Below, piece by piece: positions 50,942 through 61,244 of a stretch of DNA of 64,000 nt (positions are counted from its first letter, which is position 1; each line of letters begins with the position of its first letter). The translations under genes were made by a program, and so were the position numbers. The notes beneath the pieces were generated by a model. The model was not told the DNA's origin. It saw nothing but the letters and a program-made list of their open reading frames with translations, and searched no databases. The stretch spans positions 48,501 to 112,500 of the forward strand of contig WBZZ01003018.1 in assembly GCA_019918135.1 (NCBI GenBank), read 5' to 3'. The stretch comes from Paulinella micropora. Its lineage: Eukaryota > Cercozoa > Imbricatea > Euglyphida > Paulinellidae.

Positions 50942-51261
50942 CTTAACTTCTTGAGTCTCCTCTCGAGTGTCTTTTGGACAGAGTCTGGTACACCGAGTGT
51001 ACTCGTGTCTATAGCAGAGACTATTGAGTCCTTTGGCGGGGGTACGGTCCGCTGCTTCTTCGTAGGAGGAGACCTAGCCTTTGGTTTCGGCTTCCTCTCC
51101 TCCATCGCCTTCTTCGCCTTCCTATTCGCATCATTTATCATATTAGCTCTCGAAGGATGAACTAGCAAGTGCTTACCTTGAGGCTTGTGAGGCTGTGTGC
51201 CTTCACCTTCACGTCTGGGAGGAACGGAACCGTTCGTATCCTGTTCATCAACAGTAGGCAT
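50878..51261 (-). CDS. gypsy gag-pol linker ORF, basic
   Basis: 127 codons of Lys/Pro/Arg-rich sequence (RKPKPKARSPPTKKQRT) ending in a basic helix. It lies between the CCCH protein and the protease frame. It probably is the start of the pol polyprotein rather than a separate gene, with the protease frame entered by a shift near 50930. Confidence 0.5.
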   Translation of the reverse strand: MPTVDEQDTNGSVPPRREGEGTQPHKPQGKHLLVHPSRANMINDANRKAKKAMEERKPKPKARSPPTKKQRTVPPPKDSIVSAIDTSTLGVPDSVQKTLERRLKKLSWRKRGENEKRTRNLSLDSKP

Positions 51262-51341
51262 AACTGTGACTGTCGGATTAAAAAGAACAGTTTTTATCTC
51301 CTTCTCTCTCTTCTTTTCCTCTCTCTTCTCCTCCCGTCAGT

Positions 51342-52418
51342 CTACGACGACAACACGCTCACCTGAGCCGGTGTCTTCGTCTTGACGTCCCCCCTCCGTA
51401 GCGGTATAAGCTTGCTGGGGTAGTTGGAGCTGGAACTGGTGCTATAATTCCAGTATCCGTGTCCTCTGGGAGGGCGCGCTGGGGTCCGTCCTCCCCTTCC
51501 ACGAAAGCCTCGTCCTCGTGGTGCCGCCCCTCTTGGTGTCCCTCGGGACCCTCGTGACGATCCTCTCGTCTCTCCTCCTCCTCTAGTCGGCGCCTTTGAT
51601 CGGCCCGATGTCTCTCTCTTCTCCCTTCTCTTCATTCTGTCAAGGAAGTAAATGATGGCATCCCGGAACTCCGCATCCGAGACCATATTCGCATTCCACC
51701 TCCCCTCCTCCAACTCCTTCTTGTACATGGCGTACATGGTCTTTTTCATGCCTTCGAGCTCTCTAAGGAAAGGATTTCGCTGCCTATCATCAAGAGAGTC
51801 GTGGCTGAAGAGGCAATTGCCTACTCCTTTCTGTGCCTCATGCTTACACGCCATGTATGAAAAATAGCGGTAGCACGGCGTCGGCTCATCTCTCCCCCTC
51901 TTGAGACCTGCCGTTCGAGTTGCATGTGCTGCTTGAGCACCTCCAACCCCCTGTGTCGCGGCACTGGAGAATGACTCGGTGGCAGTGTCCAATTCGGAAC
52001 ACGCGTCGAGCACCTCCTTGAACAGGTCGCCCGGCGGAGTAGCCGCTACAGTCCTCTCGTATATATTCGTTTCTAAAAAATCCGCCGTCTTCACCGCCGT
52101 GAAGGTCGGACAGGACTGTATGATCCTTGCGAGCTTGCTCGGGTGTCGTGTACACAAAGCACTCAGGAAGTACAAAATGATAGACTTCCGGCTATAAAAG
52201 AGCCCGTACTTGGCGCTGACCTCAGTGAGGATCGCTGCCAACCTCGTGCCAATGCCCAGCCCTTCGTTCACCTCTTGAAAAATCTCAAACCCAATCAAAG
52301 TACCAGTGCACAGGTGCTGATACCCATGAGTTTTAAAGTATTGCAAGAGGACGGCAACTGGCACCGTGCATTGCAGGTCTGAGGCTGCTCTCCTAGCCGC
52401 CACCTCTACCGCTCTCAT
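51342..52418 (-). CDS. gypsy gag C-terminal protein with CCCH finger and RGG tail
   Basis: 358 codons. ATG at 52418 lies five bases after the stop of the upstream gag frame. Residues 1-165 are helical. About residues 185-215 hold a CCCH motif, CYRYFSYMAC, ten residues, CLFSH (C-x8-C-x10-C-x3-H). The tail is Arg/Gly-rich (GRGFRGRGG). In most retroelements a CCHC knuckle does this job, so a CCCH finger plus RGG box is unusual. It probably packages the RNA (inference). Confidence 0.7.
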   Translation of the reverse strand: MRAVEVAARRAASDLQCTVPVAVLLQYFKTHGYQHLCTGTLIGFEIFQEVNEGLGIGTRLAAILTEVSAKYGLFYSRKSIILYFLSALCTRHPSKLARIIQSCPTFTAVKTADFLETNIYERTVAATPPGDLFKEVLDACSELDTATESFSSAATQGVGGAQAAHATRTAGLKRGRDEPTPCYRYFSYMACKHEAQKGVGNCLFSHDSLDDRQRNPFLRELEGMKKTMYAMYKKELEEGRWNANMVSDAEFRDAIIYFLDRMKRREKRETSGRSKAPTRGGGETRGSSRGSRGTPRGAAPRGRGFRGRGGRTPARPPRGHGYWNYSTSSSSNYPSKLIPLRRGDVKTKTPAQVSVLSS

Positions 52419-52423
52419 CGCCT

Positions 52424-53962
52424 TTACTCCCCAACATCAAACCCTTGTGTGATGATTAATGGGTCCAACAAGGTGTACAACGCCTCATACTCCTGTGTTT
52501 CGTCCGTTGGATGCTGCTTCATACAAGCATCAATTCTTCTGAGCTTGTCTCGAAGGTTCGCATCCGTGTCCTTCTGACTCGCTGTCTCTGCATACAGCGT
52601 CAGAGCAGTGGCATCGGACTTTGTATATTTTTGGAAGGCCTGTATGATAGCCTGTCTGTCCTTTTTGTCATTACTGTTGACAATAACAGTGGTAGGCGCT
52701 GAGCTAGTCGCAGGGGCCGAAGGGGCTGTGTGGGCTGACGGGGCGGAGCGGCCCGAGGGAGCCATATAAGATCCAGAGGAATATCTCGGTCCCTTTGTTC
52801 CCGCCGCCTTGGCTAATGCAATCTTTGCCTCCATCTCCTTCTTTTCTTTCTCAGCCGCTAGCTCTTTGATATACAGCTCTTGGGCATGATGAAAAAAAGA
52901 CAGGATCTCAGCTGCCTTCCGAAGGAACAAGGCCTTCTCCGCCAACTCCTTCTCTCCCGCTTTATTGGTGGGGGGTGGTGCGGCCGTCCCCTCCAAGATC
53001 GTATGATCCTTCGTGAAGACCCACCTCTTCCATGCGTCATCCTTCACCAAGGCCGCATGCAGCTTCTTCATCCTCGTCACCCCTCCAGCTTCGCCTTCTA
53101 TTTCCCTCAGGGCCGGGTGAAGGTCCCTGCCAAACTGGGTGTGTTGGAGTTTACCCAGGTCCACTAACTTGGCCTCCATAAGTTTCAGAGACACATCCAT
53201 GACATTGATCTGTCCTTTTGGATTCCTGAACTTAAACTCCTTTTCCACTCTCTTTATTGAATCAATGTCCTGACCAGGATCGAGCAACCTAGCCAGTGCT
53301 CTTGTGTTCCATGGCAGCACAGTCTTTCCAGTCTGGTACTCAAAGAGTATAGCACACTCAAACACTGTCCATGAGAGGTCGAGTAGCTCCAGTAAAGACA
53401 TATTGTCCCCAAATGAGACATGTTGCACCTGTAACTGTGCACCGTCGTCTCTGAGGAATTCTGCCAGAGGCAGAGCTTGCCTTGGGAGAGGGTAACAGAT
53501 GTCCTCCTTCTTCAAGGGTTGTCCCCATCGCATTTCTTGGGGAATGTATAGCCATTTATAGGCCTCATCCTTCCCTTTCTTCTCCTCAAACTCCTTCTTA
53601 CTTAGTTTGCCATATTCGGCCACAAACCTCGCTTCCTCTCCTCCCTTCTCCTCCTCGACTTCCTCTGCTCCTCCTGTGTCAAAGGAAGGCGCAGTAAAAA
53701 ATTGATTCTCTGCTCCTCCTGTGTCAAAGGAAGGTGCCAGATCTCCTCCTTCTGCATGAGGGTCAACGAACTCCTCTTCGTTTCCTGGGGTTCGCTCACT
53801 CTCCCCCCCCTCCTTCCTGCCAGTCTTCAGACCTAGTAGACATGGACGCTGAAGGAATACGGATGAGACAGAGTTGTTTCTACCCCGTAATTGCTCTGTT
53901 CGTCTATGAGGAACGAATAGAGAGAAAAAACGAAAAGATAGTATAAAGAGAGAGCGTCTCAC
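52424..53962 (-). CDS. gypsy gag N-terminal protein
   Basis: 512 codons open. The first 50 or so residues may be untranslated leader, since they are unlike the acidic sequence after them. Two near-repeats, APSFDTGGAEN and APSFDTGGAEE, lie near residues 76 and 91. The central part (EMRWGQPLKKEDICYPLPRQ onward) is helical and capsid-like, followed by an Ala/Ser/Pro linker and a C-terminal helical domain ending GFDVGE. The TAA is followed after five bases by the ATG of the CCCH protein, an arrangement that allows stop-restart translation. Confidence 0.7.
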   Translation of the reverse strand: MRRSLFILSFRFFSLFVPHRRTEQLRGRNNSVSSVFLQRPCLLGLKTGRKEGGESERTPGNEEEFVDPHAEGGDLAPSFDTGGAENQFFTAPSFDTGGAEEVEEEKGGEEARFVAEYGKLSKKEFEEKKGKDEAYKWLYIPQEMRWGQPLKKEDICYPLPRQALPLAEFLRDDGAQLQVQHVSFGDNMSLLELLDLSWTVFECAILFEYQTGKTVLPWNTRALARLLDPGQDIDSIKRVEKEFKFRNPKGQINVMDVSLKLMEAKLVDLGKLQHTQFGRDLHPALREIEGEAGGVTRMKKLHAALVKDDAWKRWVFTKDHTILEGTAAPPPTNKAGEKELAEKALFLRKAAEILSFFHHAQELYIKELAAEKEKKEMEAKIALAKAAGTKGPRYSSGSYMAPSGRSAPSAHTAPSAPATSSAPTTVIVNSNDKKDRQAIIQAFQKYTKSDATALTLYAETASQKDTDANLRDKLRRIDACMKQHPTDETQEYEALYTLLDPLIITQGFDVGE

Positions 53963-54588
53963 CTCTATGTCTTAAGTGTTTTTTTTTTGTGAGAAAGAAG
54001 TAATCTGTACGACTTTCTCTGAAAATTTGATCTCCTTCTCCACTCCTCTTTTCTTTTTCTCTTTTTGTTGTTGTATCTGTTATGAGGTACGAGGACCTAT
54101 GTACAGATAATGTCAAAGAGGCTAGAGAAGCACTCCTTGAGAAGTCGACTTGTCGTCTGACACTTGTTCAGACTTATTGTCGAAAGACAGTCAGAGATTT
54201 GCAAAAATACTCTGATGTGTGTGGTTTGAGAGGCAACAAAGTGCACAGACTTGAAAGGTAGAGTACTACGCTCGTGTCCTTCAAGTTTGTTTGTAACTGT
54301 GAGTGTTTGTTTGTACGTCTGTTGACCTACTCTGTCTCTGTCTCAAGAGAGAACAAAAGAACAGCTACGAGGTCTGGTGTCTGGCCTCCTTGTGAGGACA
54401 CAGATACAGGCTGTGGAGAGGGTACTGAGACACCTACTCACAAACGCCTAGACGTCTAGTTTTGCAAAAAGAGCTGTGTGGGGATGTGCTGGAGTATTTG
54501 TTTTTTGGAACACCTACTCAGAAGAGATAGGTCTGTTCAATTTTTCTTTCTGCTGTTCCAAAAACAAGCCAGAAAAGAAATCAGCCTT
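53963..54588 (-). other. 5' leader of the gypsy element
   Basis: It lies between the PBS and gag. No coding ORF is evident on the minus strand. It would carry packaging and splice or translation signals, none of which can be recognised. Confidence 0.5.
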
Positions 54589-54604
54589 GTGCTGGTGACT
54601 CCAA
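54589..54604 (-). promoter_or_regulatory. probable primer-binding site of the gypsy element
   Basis: Read on the minus strand, the repeat end ...TGTAACA is followed by T and then TGGAGTCACCAGCAC. PBSs normally start TGG, pairing with a tRNA 3' CCA end, and lie within a few bases of the 5' LTR. The tRNA was not identified. Confidence 0.55.
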
Positions 54605-54852
54605 TGTTACAATCCCCGAAGATAGCTCAATAAAAACTCGGTAATACAACCAGACACAAATCCCCAAAAGAGAATGATGTCTCGTTATATTAGCTCAGTG
54701 AAGCAGAAAAGAAAACGGCAACAGACCAAGGTTAAAATTGCATTAGGTCAAATCCGGCCAAACGATATTGAAAATAATGGGAAAAAACTAGTTGCACCTG
54801 ACACCAGAAAAAGTGTACTTTTTACCGGCTATCCGGGGGGTGATGCCTACAG
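54605..54852 (-). repeat. gypsy end repeat (5' LTR side), right copy
   Basis: The partner of 44520-44767. Its inner edge ends in TGTAACA on the minus strand and is followed directly by the primer-binding site. The match stops at 54852, so the outer part of this LTR may be lost. Confidence 0.7.
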
Positions 54853-55163
54853 ACTTCCCTTTCTATTATATATTAATATTGAAGTGAAGGTTAGCCTTGA
54901 ACTAGTTTTATTCATTATTAATACATTTTATTTTTCCTCGAGCTCGTTAGGGTAAGATCAAGTGTTGGAGGCTTGTTACACGGTGACGATCACATGATTA
55001 CCATATATTAATATCTGCTAAGTTTTTGTAAAGTTATTAAACCACTACTGTCGGGACCTCTTTTCTATTTTTTTGATATTAATACCACTTCGATTTTACT
55101 CTTACACTTCCCATTTAATCCTACTAGTTGCAAATATTAATATTTTATTAAAACAGTGTTTGC

Positions 55164-55208
<45 letters not shown>

Positions 55209-56060
55209 AAGCTGTTGTTACGATGCCGGCCACGATTTAGACGACCGTCTCCGGGGGAGAAGTACCATACAATACATAGCTAGTGAGAGAACTTGCAGAT
55301 TACACAGCTGCAGTTTCCACGAGCAAAAAATTCATCATAAGAGATGTTTGGATGGTATCTTACAATTGCACAATTTGAATCTTTTCTGGAAGGGAAAGTA
55401 GACCTATCTCGTCAGGTGTGGCAGCGGGAGAGGAAGTTTATCACGCAGCAGGAAAGCTAAGAGTTGGCTGCTGAAGCAATTTATGGGACAGCAAAAAACG
55501 TTCCCATCCAAGGTAGGCAGTGCCGACATACTGACCCGTTTGAGAGGGAAAATTTTTTTGGGAGAGCTGAAGGATATATCTCAGAGGGAGCAAAAGTCAG
55601 TTAATAGCGAAAAATAGCGAAGAGAAGCAAAACAAAGTAGCTTCGTTCACCAGGTTACTTAGGAAAATTAATATTAATATAACCGGTATTTACGGTAGTT
55701 TTAGAGGGATATACTACTCTGAAGACTTGAACTCCCACCTCGACAGCTTCCTCTGCTTATCAAGCAGATCATTCGGGTTTTGCTTCCGTTCCAGCACCGG
55801 TGTCTCGTCTTCTGTGTCTGCCGTCTCAGACTCCTCACCTGCCTCGGGTTACCATCTGGCCATGTGAGTCCGAACCCAGCCGGCAATTACCACTTAGAGT
55901 TATATCCAAACTCACTTACTTAAATCTTCCATTATATATTTATCTCTTCTACTTATCACTCAACTAATGTGATTCATAGTTTTGAGAGGCGCCTCAAGTT
56001 TGAATTTCGTGCTTGAATTGACACTTGAGTGTCCTCGGCTGTAATGTTATGTTCATATCG
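54853..56060 (+). other. AT-rich intergenic stretch, no gene seen
   Basis: No coding ORF is supported. Composition is AT-rich with several ATATTAATATT motifs and a 40-base A run at 55166-55205. The A run may be the tail of a retroposed sequence or a simple microsatellite. A minus-strand 61-codon ORF at 55701-55886 has no recognisable features. Confidence 0.5.
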
Positions 56061-56085
56061 TAATAATAATAACAATAATAATAAC

Positions 56086-56136
<51 letters not shown>

Positions 56137-56233
56137 CATCATCATCAAATAATAATAACCAAAATAATAATAATAATAATAATAGGCTTCCTCAGACTAT
56201 AGCATCAGATCCAGATCCTGGACATGTGCCTCC

Positions 56234-56278
<45 letters not shown>
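56060..56278 (+). repeat. (AAT)n tracts with short inserts
   Basis: Long runs of AAT/TAA triplets (56062-56185 and 56236-56278), broken by ATC repeats and a 50-bp insert. This is the left edge of the SINE/microsatellite array. Confidence 0.9.
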
Positions 56279-56501
56279 GTGCTTCTCTGTCAATGGCTGA
56301 TGCAAATCTGCACATGCGCCTCCATCGTCTCACCCGTGAGGGGAGTACGAAGAATTGACGATAGGCTCTAATGACACCCCCGCAAGGGCAGTTCCAACAC
56401 TTCCAGACGGACCGGTATGTTCAATGAAAATACTGGTGGCACCGACTGGAATCGAACTGGCGACAGGGCCCAGATGGTAGAACTTGACCACTGGGCTATC
56501 A

Positions 56502-56502
<1 letters not shown>
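56279..56502 (-). mobile_element. tRNA-derived SINE copy 1
   Basis: On the minus strand: a tRNA-like head with A box (TAGCCCAGTGG) and B box (GTTCGATTCC), then a body with CCGGTCCGTCTGGAAGTGTT and CTCACGGGTGAGACGATGGA, then a (TTA)n tail. Such elements are copied by LINE enzymes and transcribed by RNA polymerase III. Confidence 0.8.
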
Positions 56503-56538
<36 letters not shown>

Positions 56539-56806
56539 GTGCTTCTCTGTCAATGGCTGATGCATTTCTGCACATGCGCCTCCATCGTCTCACCCGTGAG
56601 GGGAGTACGAAGAATTGACGATAAGCTCTAATGACACCCCCGCAAGGGCAGTTCCAACACTTCCAGACGGGCCGGTATGTTCAATGAAAATACTGGTCCA
56701 GACGGATCGGTATGTTCAATGAAAATACTGGTGGCACCGACGGGAATCGAACTGGCGACAGGGCCCAGATGGTAGAACTTGACCACTGGGCTATCACGGT
56801 GTCCAT
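56539..56806 (-). mobile_element. tRNA-derived SINE copy 2
   Basis: Same family, near full length, with a short internal duplication of the segment ATGTTCAATGAAAATACTGG. Confidence 0.8.
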
Positions 56807-56851
56807 AGTAATAATAATAATAATAATAATGATAATAATAATAATAATAGT

Positions 56852-57080
56852 ACTCAAGCAGAAATTTCATGCGGTCTGCCAGCGCATGAGGACGTTTTGT
56901 GGTAAATGTCTGGGACGTCTCGAAACCCGTCACCACCCCTAGATCGCGGAATGTATATACCCCTTTGATCCCACGTGGTCTATGTCTTAAACAACACAAC
57001 GACATAGCCTCGGAACCAGTGGGAAGAGGCTCTACCACCTCCTCTTCCCGTGGGGTGCCATACTGTGCACCCCTCCATAA
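56852..57080 (+). repeat. module C between AAT tracts
   Basis: A 230-bp unique-looking segment bounded by AAT runs on both sides, as are the SINEs. It starts ACTCAAGCAGAAATTTCATG and ends near CCCCTCCATA. Only one copy is seen in the window. It may be a separate SINE-like family. Confidence 0.4.
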
Positions 57081-57101
57081 ATAATAATAATAATAATAAT
57101 A

Positions 57102-57369
57102 GTGCTTCTCTGTCAATGGCTGATGCATTTCTGCACATGCGCCTCCATCGTCTCACCCGTGAGGGGAGTACGAAGAATTGACGATAAGCTCTAATGACAC
57201 CCCCGCAAGGGCAGTTCCAACACTTCCAGACGGGCCGGTATGTTCAATGAAAATACTGGTCCAGAAATAGACCGGTATGTTCAATGAAAATACTGGTGGC
57301 ACCGACGGGAATCGAACTGGCGACAGGGCCCAGATGGTAGAACTTGACCACTGGGCTATCACGGTGTCC

Positions 57370-57371
<2 letters not shown>
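57102..57371 (-). mobile_element. tRNA-derived SINE copy 3
   Basis: Near full-length copy, again with a partial duplication of the ATGTTCAATGAAAATACTGG segment. Confidence 0.8.
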
Positions 57372-57414
<43 letters not shown>

Positions 57415-57567
57415 GTGTATCTCCTGCCAATTGCTGAGCCAAAAGGCCATGTGCATCCAGTCCTCCATTCCATAAGGAAAGTCTCCACACCAATCGGTGG
57501 AATAAAGGAAGTGACGGCATAGAACATTACTCTAGGAGCTTTATACCAATCAGCCCATGGAAAGGAC
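57415..57567 (+). repeat. module B copy 1 (non-tRNA repeat between AAT tracts)
   Basis: About 150-170 bp starting GTGTATCTCCTGCCAATTGC and including CCACACCAATCGGTGGAATA. It recurs at 58163-58329 and 62187-62370, and inverted at 63494-63668. It may be another short retroposon. Confidence 0.75.
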
Positions 57568-57592
57568 AATAATAATAATAATAATAATAATA

Positions 57593-57784
57593 GTGCTTCT
57601 CTGTCAATGGCTGATGCAAATCTGCACATGCCCCTCCATCGTCTCACCCGTGAGGGGAGTACGAAGAATTGACGATAGGCTCTAATGACACCCCCGCACG
57701 GGCAGTTCCAACACTTCCAGACGGACCGGTATGTACAAGGAAAATACTGGTGGCACCGACGGGAATCGAACTGGCGACAGGGCC
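57593..57784 (-). mobile_element. tRNA-derived SINE copy 4 (head truncated)
   Basis: The body and B box are kept; the A-box half is replaced by the next AAT run. Confidence 0.75.
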
Positions 57785-57851
57785 AATAATAATAATAATA
57801 ATAATAATAATGATAATAATAATAATAATAATAATAATAATAGTAATAATA

Positions 57852-58094
57852 GTGCTTCTCAGTCAATGGCGAATGCATTTCTGCACATGTGCCTCCATCG
57901 TCTCACCCGTGAGGGGAGTACGAAGATTTGACGATAGGCTCTACTGACACCCCCGCAAGGCAGCTCCAAGCCTTCCAGACAGACCAATACTTTCAAAGAA
58001 AATATCCTTTGAAAATACTGGTACCGACGGGAATCGAACTGGCGACAGGTCCCAGATGGTAGACCTTAACTACTGGGCTATCGCGGTGCCACTA
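57852..58094 (-). mobile_element. tRNA-derived SINE copy 5 (subfamily 2)
   Basis: Full copy with acceptor-stem-like ends GGCACCG / CGGTACC and a variant body containing CTTTCAAAGAAAATATCCTT. Confidence 0.8.
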
Positions 58095-58120
58095 ATAATA
58101 ATAATAATAATAATAATGTA

Positions 58121-58162
<42 letters not shown>

Positions 58163-58329
58163 GTGTATCTCCTGCCAATTGCTGAGCCAAAAGGCCATGT
58201 GCATCCAGTCCTCCATAAGGAAAGTCTCCACACCAATCGGTGGAATAAAGGAAGTGACGGCATAGAACATTACTCTAGGAGCTTTATACCAATCAGCCCA
58301 TGGAAAGGACCGATGGCCTATGTACTCCC
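58163..58329 (+). repeat. module B copy 2
   Basis: Second copy of the module at 57415, ending GATGGCCTATGTACTCCCT before an AAT run. Confidence 0.75.
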
Positions 58330-58361
<32 letters not shown>

Positions 58362-58476
58362 GACTTATCAGTCAATTGGCCTTTGATCCTGTCGGACATG
58401 TGCCTCCATTGGTATCACGGGGCCGTTCGGTGACGTGGCTCCGCTCCAAAGATTAATAATAATAATAATAATAATC

Positions 58477-59215
58477 TAGGGGCTGCGCCAACACCTGAAA
58501 GGATGGTTTGGGGTGTGCGAACGCTCCCCCCCCCCCCCCCCCCCTTCCCAAGGTCGCTTTTCCTCTCATTCTCAAATACACAACTTTTACAGGCTTGGAG
58601 CAATGTCAGCCATTCATCTTGGCACTACTTTGTCATTACATTCGAATTCCATAATGTCAACTATATTCCTAAAAAAGAGCTCGTGACAAGCTTGCAAAAA
58701 CACAAAGAGTCAGCCTCTAAGCCCCTCTGGCACAACTCTTAGAGCCTGGAATCATTCTCAACAATTCATTTTGGCACTACTTTGCCAAAATCTTCGTAAA
58801 TCTCAATTCAAATCGTTCACTACCTAGAGCGCGTCCCTAGGTTATGAAAACCAAAAAATCAGCCTCTTAACCCTTCTGGCACAACTTTGGGAGCCTTGGA
58901 GCATTCTCAGCCATTCATTTTGGTGCCGCCAAATCCGCTTCGGGTACGTACCCTTACAGGGCTTGGGTTCCGGCGGGAGGGCCCCCCGGACCCCACCTTT
59001 CCACAGTCGACAGGGTATGTTCAATGCCGGAGGAAACCGGCATGAACCCTGCTCGGACAACTCTAAGAGCCTTGGAACATTCTCAGCCGTTCATTTTGGT
59101 GCCGGCTGATCCGCGTGGGGTACGTACAATTGCAGGGTTGAAGTTCCCGGGGGAGAGCCACCCAGACCGTCGACAGGGTACGTTCAATTGCCGGAGGTAC
59201 CGGCAAGAACACACA
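58477..59215 (+). repeat. degenerate tandem repeats with GC-rich modules
   Basis: Four related segments near 58589, 58741, 58890 and 59067 carry versions of GAGCCTTGGAGCATTCTCAG followed by CCATTCATTTTGG, spaced about 150-177 bp. A C run lies at 58529-58544. No gene is visible. Confidence 0.6.
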
Positions 59216-59218
59216 CAC

Positions 59219-59656
59219 CGGAAAATTGAGGTTTTTGCGCCACCAGGCGCCGTTCTCGCACACCAGAGGGAGTTTTAGGGGGGGTCCGGGGGGCCTTCCC
59301 CCCGGGAACCCCAGCCCAAAGGGGGCGGGGCGGGGGGGTGGGGGGGGGGGGGGGGGGGGGGGGGGTGCGTTCGTTATTATTATTATTATTATCCCTGAAA
59401 GGTGTTGGGAGGAGGGGGTGCGGAAATTGGGGGAGAGGGGGGGGGGGGGACACAATTTTCATGTTCCCCCTCCCCCCAAACCCCACACCCCCTACTCCCA
59501 ACACCTTTCAGGGATAATAATAATAATAATAACGAACGCACCCCCCCCCCCCCTTGGGGCTGGGGTTCCCGGGAGGAAGGCCCCCCGGACCCCCCCTAAA
59601 ACTCCCTCTGGTGTGCGAGAACGGCGCCTGGTGGCGCAAAAACCTCAAATTTCCGG
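59219..59656. repeat. large GC-rich palindrome
   Basis: The left arm (about 59219-59413) and the right arm (about 59492-59656) are reverse complements, both containing GTTTTTGCGCCACCAGGCGC, TTTAGGGGGGGTCCGGGGGG and an ATT run next to CCTGAAAGGTGTTGG on one strand reading. Differences are mostly in G-run lengths. The centre is G-rich then C-rich. ORFs through it are composition artefacts. Confidence 0.85.
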
Positions 59657-59659
59657 TGT

Positions 59660-59940
59660 AGGCCACCCGGCACCACAATTTTTATATTTTCAAAGAGAGG
59701 TCATCAAGAAGTGTCAGATACACCAAATATCAGCCGCTAAATCCCTCTGGTGTGCGCAAACGGCGCCTGGTGGCAAAAAATTAATTTTCTGGTGTGGGTG
59801 CCACCCGCGACCAAACGGGTACGTACAATCGCCGGGCTGGGGTTCCCGGGGGAAGGGTCCCCCCGGACCCCCCCCCCCTGCCCCGTCGACAGGGTACGTT
59901 CCATTGCCGGAGGTACCGGCAAGTACTCCTAAAAAACCAG
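59660..59940 (+). repeat. dispersed GC-rich repeat module
   Basis: Contains GTGTGCGCAAACGGCGCCTG, GGGCTGGGGTTCCCGGGGG and GTCGACAGGGTACGTT, which also occur near 58955-59190, 60700-60770, 60910-61225, 62470-62560 and 62810-62970. No gene is seen. Confidence 0.6.
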
Positions 59941-59944
59941 GAAT

Positions 59945-60281
59945 TTCGGCATTCAGGACACTCCCATAACGGAAATATTTGCGTGAATGCCAAAAAAATT
60001 ATACCAGCATCAACATCGAGTCTGGGGCTAGCCACCCTGTCAATATGAGGTCCCAACTCTTCCTGGTTCACACACACCAAGATTTATTCCGACGAGGATG
60101 CAGAAAATAGGCTAAAAAAAACAAGGAATTTTCGCATTCAGGACACTCCCCTAACGCAAACATTTGCGTGAATTCCAAAGAAATTATATCAGCATCAATA
60201 TCGAGTCTGGGGCTAGCCACCCTGTCAATATGAGCTCCCAATTCCTGTTTCACACAAACCATGATTTATTCCGATTGGGGT

Positions 60282-60359
<78 letters not shown>

Positions 60360-60530
60360 AATTGTGGGATTCAGGACACTGCCCTAACGCAAATTTTGCG
60401 TGAATTCCAAAAAAATCATATCAGCATCAAGATCGAGTCTGGAGCTAACCACCCTGCAAATATGAGCTCCGAACTCCTCCTCGTTCCGACAAAGCATCAT
60501 TTATTCCGACAGGGGTCGGTCGAAACGGGG
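59945..60530 (+). repeat. satellite-like units 1-3 and an A74 run
   Basis: Three units of about 165-185 bp, each with GCATTCAGGACACTCCCCTA, the palindrome CGCAAATATTTGCG (variants), ATCGAGTCTGGGGCTAGCCA and ACCATGATTTATTCCGA. A run of 74 A lies at 60284-60357 between units 2 and 3. Confidence 0.8.
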
Positions 60531-61240
60531 TGGGGGTGGGGTACACAATTTTCATTTTTTCCCTCCCCCCAAACCCCCCAGCCCCTTCACCAACACCTTT
60601 CAGGGATAATAATAATAATAACTAGGGGCTGCGCCAACACCTGAAAGGATGGTTTGCGGTGCGCGAATTATTCGCGCACCCCCCCGCCCCCCGGGCTGGG
60701 GTTCCCGGGGGGAGGGCCCCCCAGCCCCCCGGACCACCCTTCCCCGTCGACATGGTACTTTCAATTGCCGGAGACCAGCAGAACGCAAATGTAAGCTCTG
60801 GTGGCACAAAAACCTAAAAACTCTGGTTTTTGTGTCACCCGCCACCAAAACTTTTATATCCGAAGAGAGCGCACCGAGAGGTGTCGGGTACACCTAACAT
60901 CTGCCTCAAACTCACTCGGGTGTGCGCAAACAGCGCCTGGTGGCGCAAAAACCTCAATTTTCCTGTGTTTAAGCCACCCGGCGCCACAATTTTTTTTATT
61001 TTCGAAGAGAGCTCATCAAAAAATGTCAGATGCATCAAATATCAGCCGCTAACTCCCTCTGGTGTGCGCAAAAGGCGGCTGGTGGCACAAGACCTCAATT
61101 TTCTGGTGTGGGTGCCACCCGCTACCAAAACGGGTAGGTACAATCGCCGGGCTAGGGTTCCCGGGGGGAGGCCCCCCCCCTTGCCCCGTCGACAGGGTAC
61201 GTTCAATAGCCGGAGGCACCGGCAAGTGCTGCTAAAAAAA
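60531..61240 (+). repeat. GC-rich dispersed repeats between the satellite blocks
   Basis: Two GC-rich modules (with GGCGCCTGGTGGCGC-like cores and GTCGACAGGGTACGTTCAAT) and a short AAT run at 60607-60622. No credible ORF. Confidence 0.55.
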
Positions 61241-61244
61241 AGGA

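Larger units (their letters stand above)
44520..54852 (-). mobile_element. Ty3/gypsy retrotransposon, nearly complete, minus strand
   Basis: On the minus strand the order is LTR-like repeat, PBS, gag, CCCH protein, protease, RT/RNase H, integrase, LTR-like repeat. Integrase downstream of RNase H defines the Ty3/gypsy order. The coding part is split over six frames by short overlaps and gaps. The end repeats match at all but about three of 248 bases, which suggests a fairly recent insertion. Confidence 0.88.

Noticed and set aside
59226..59969. 247-codon ORF across the palindrome, and others like it to 63 kb
   Set aside because: They cross G/C homopolymers, AAT microsatellites and SINEs and have no coding signal.
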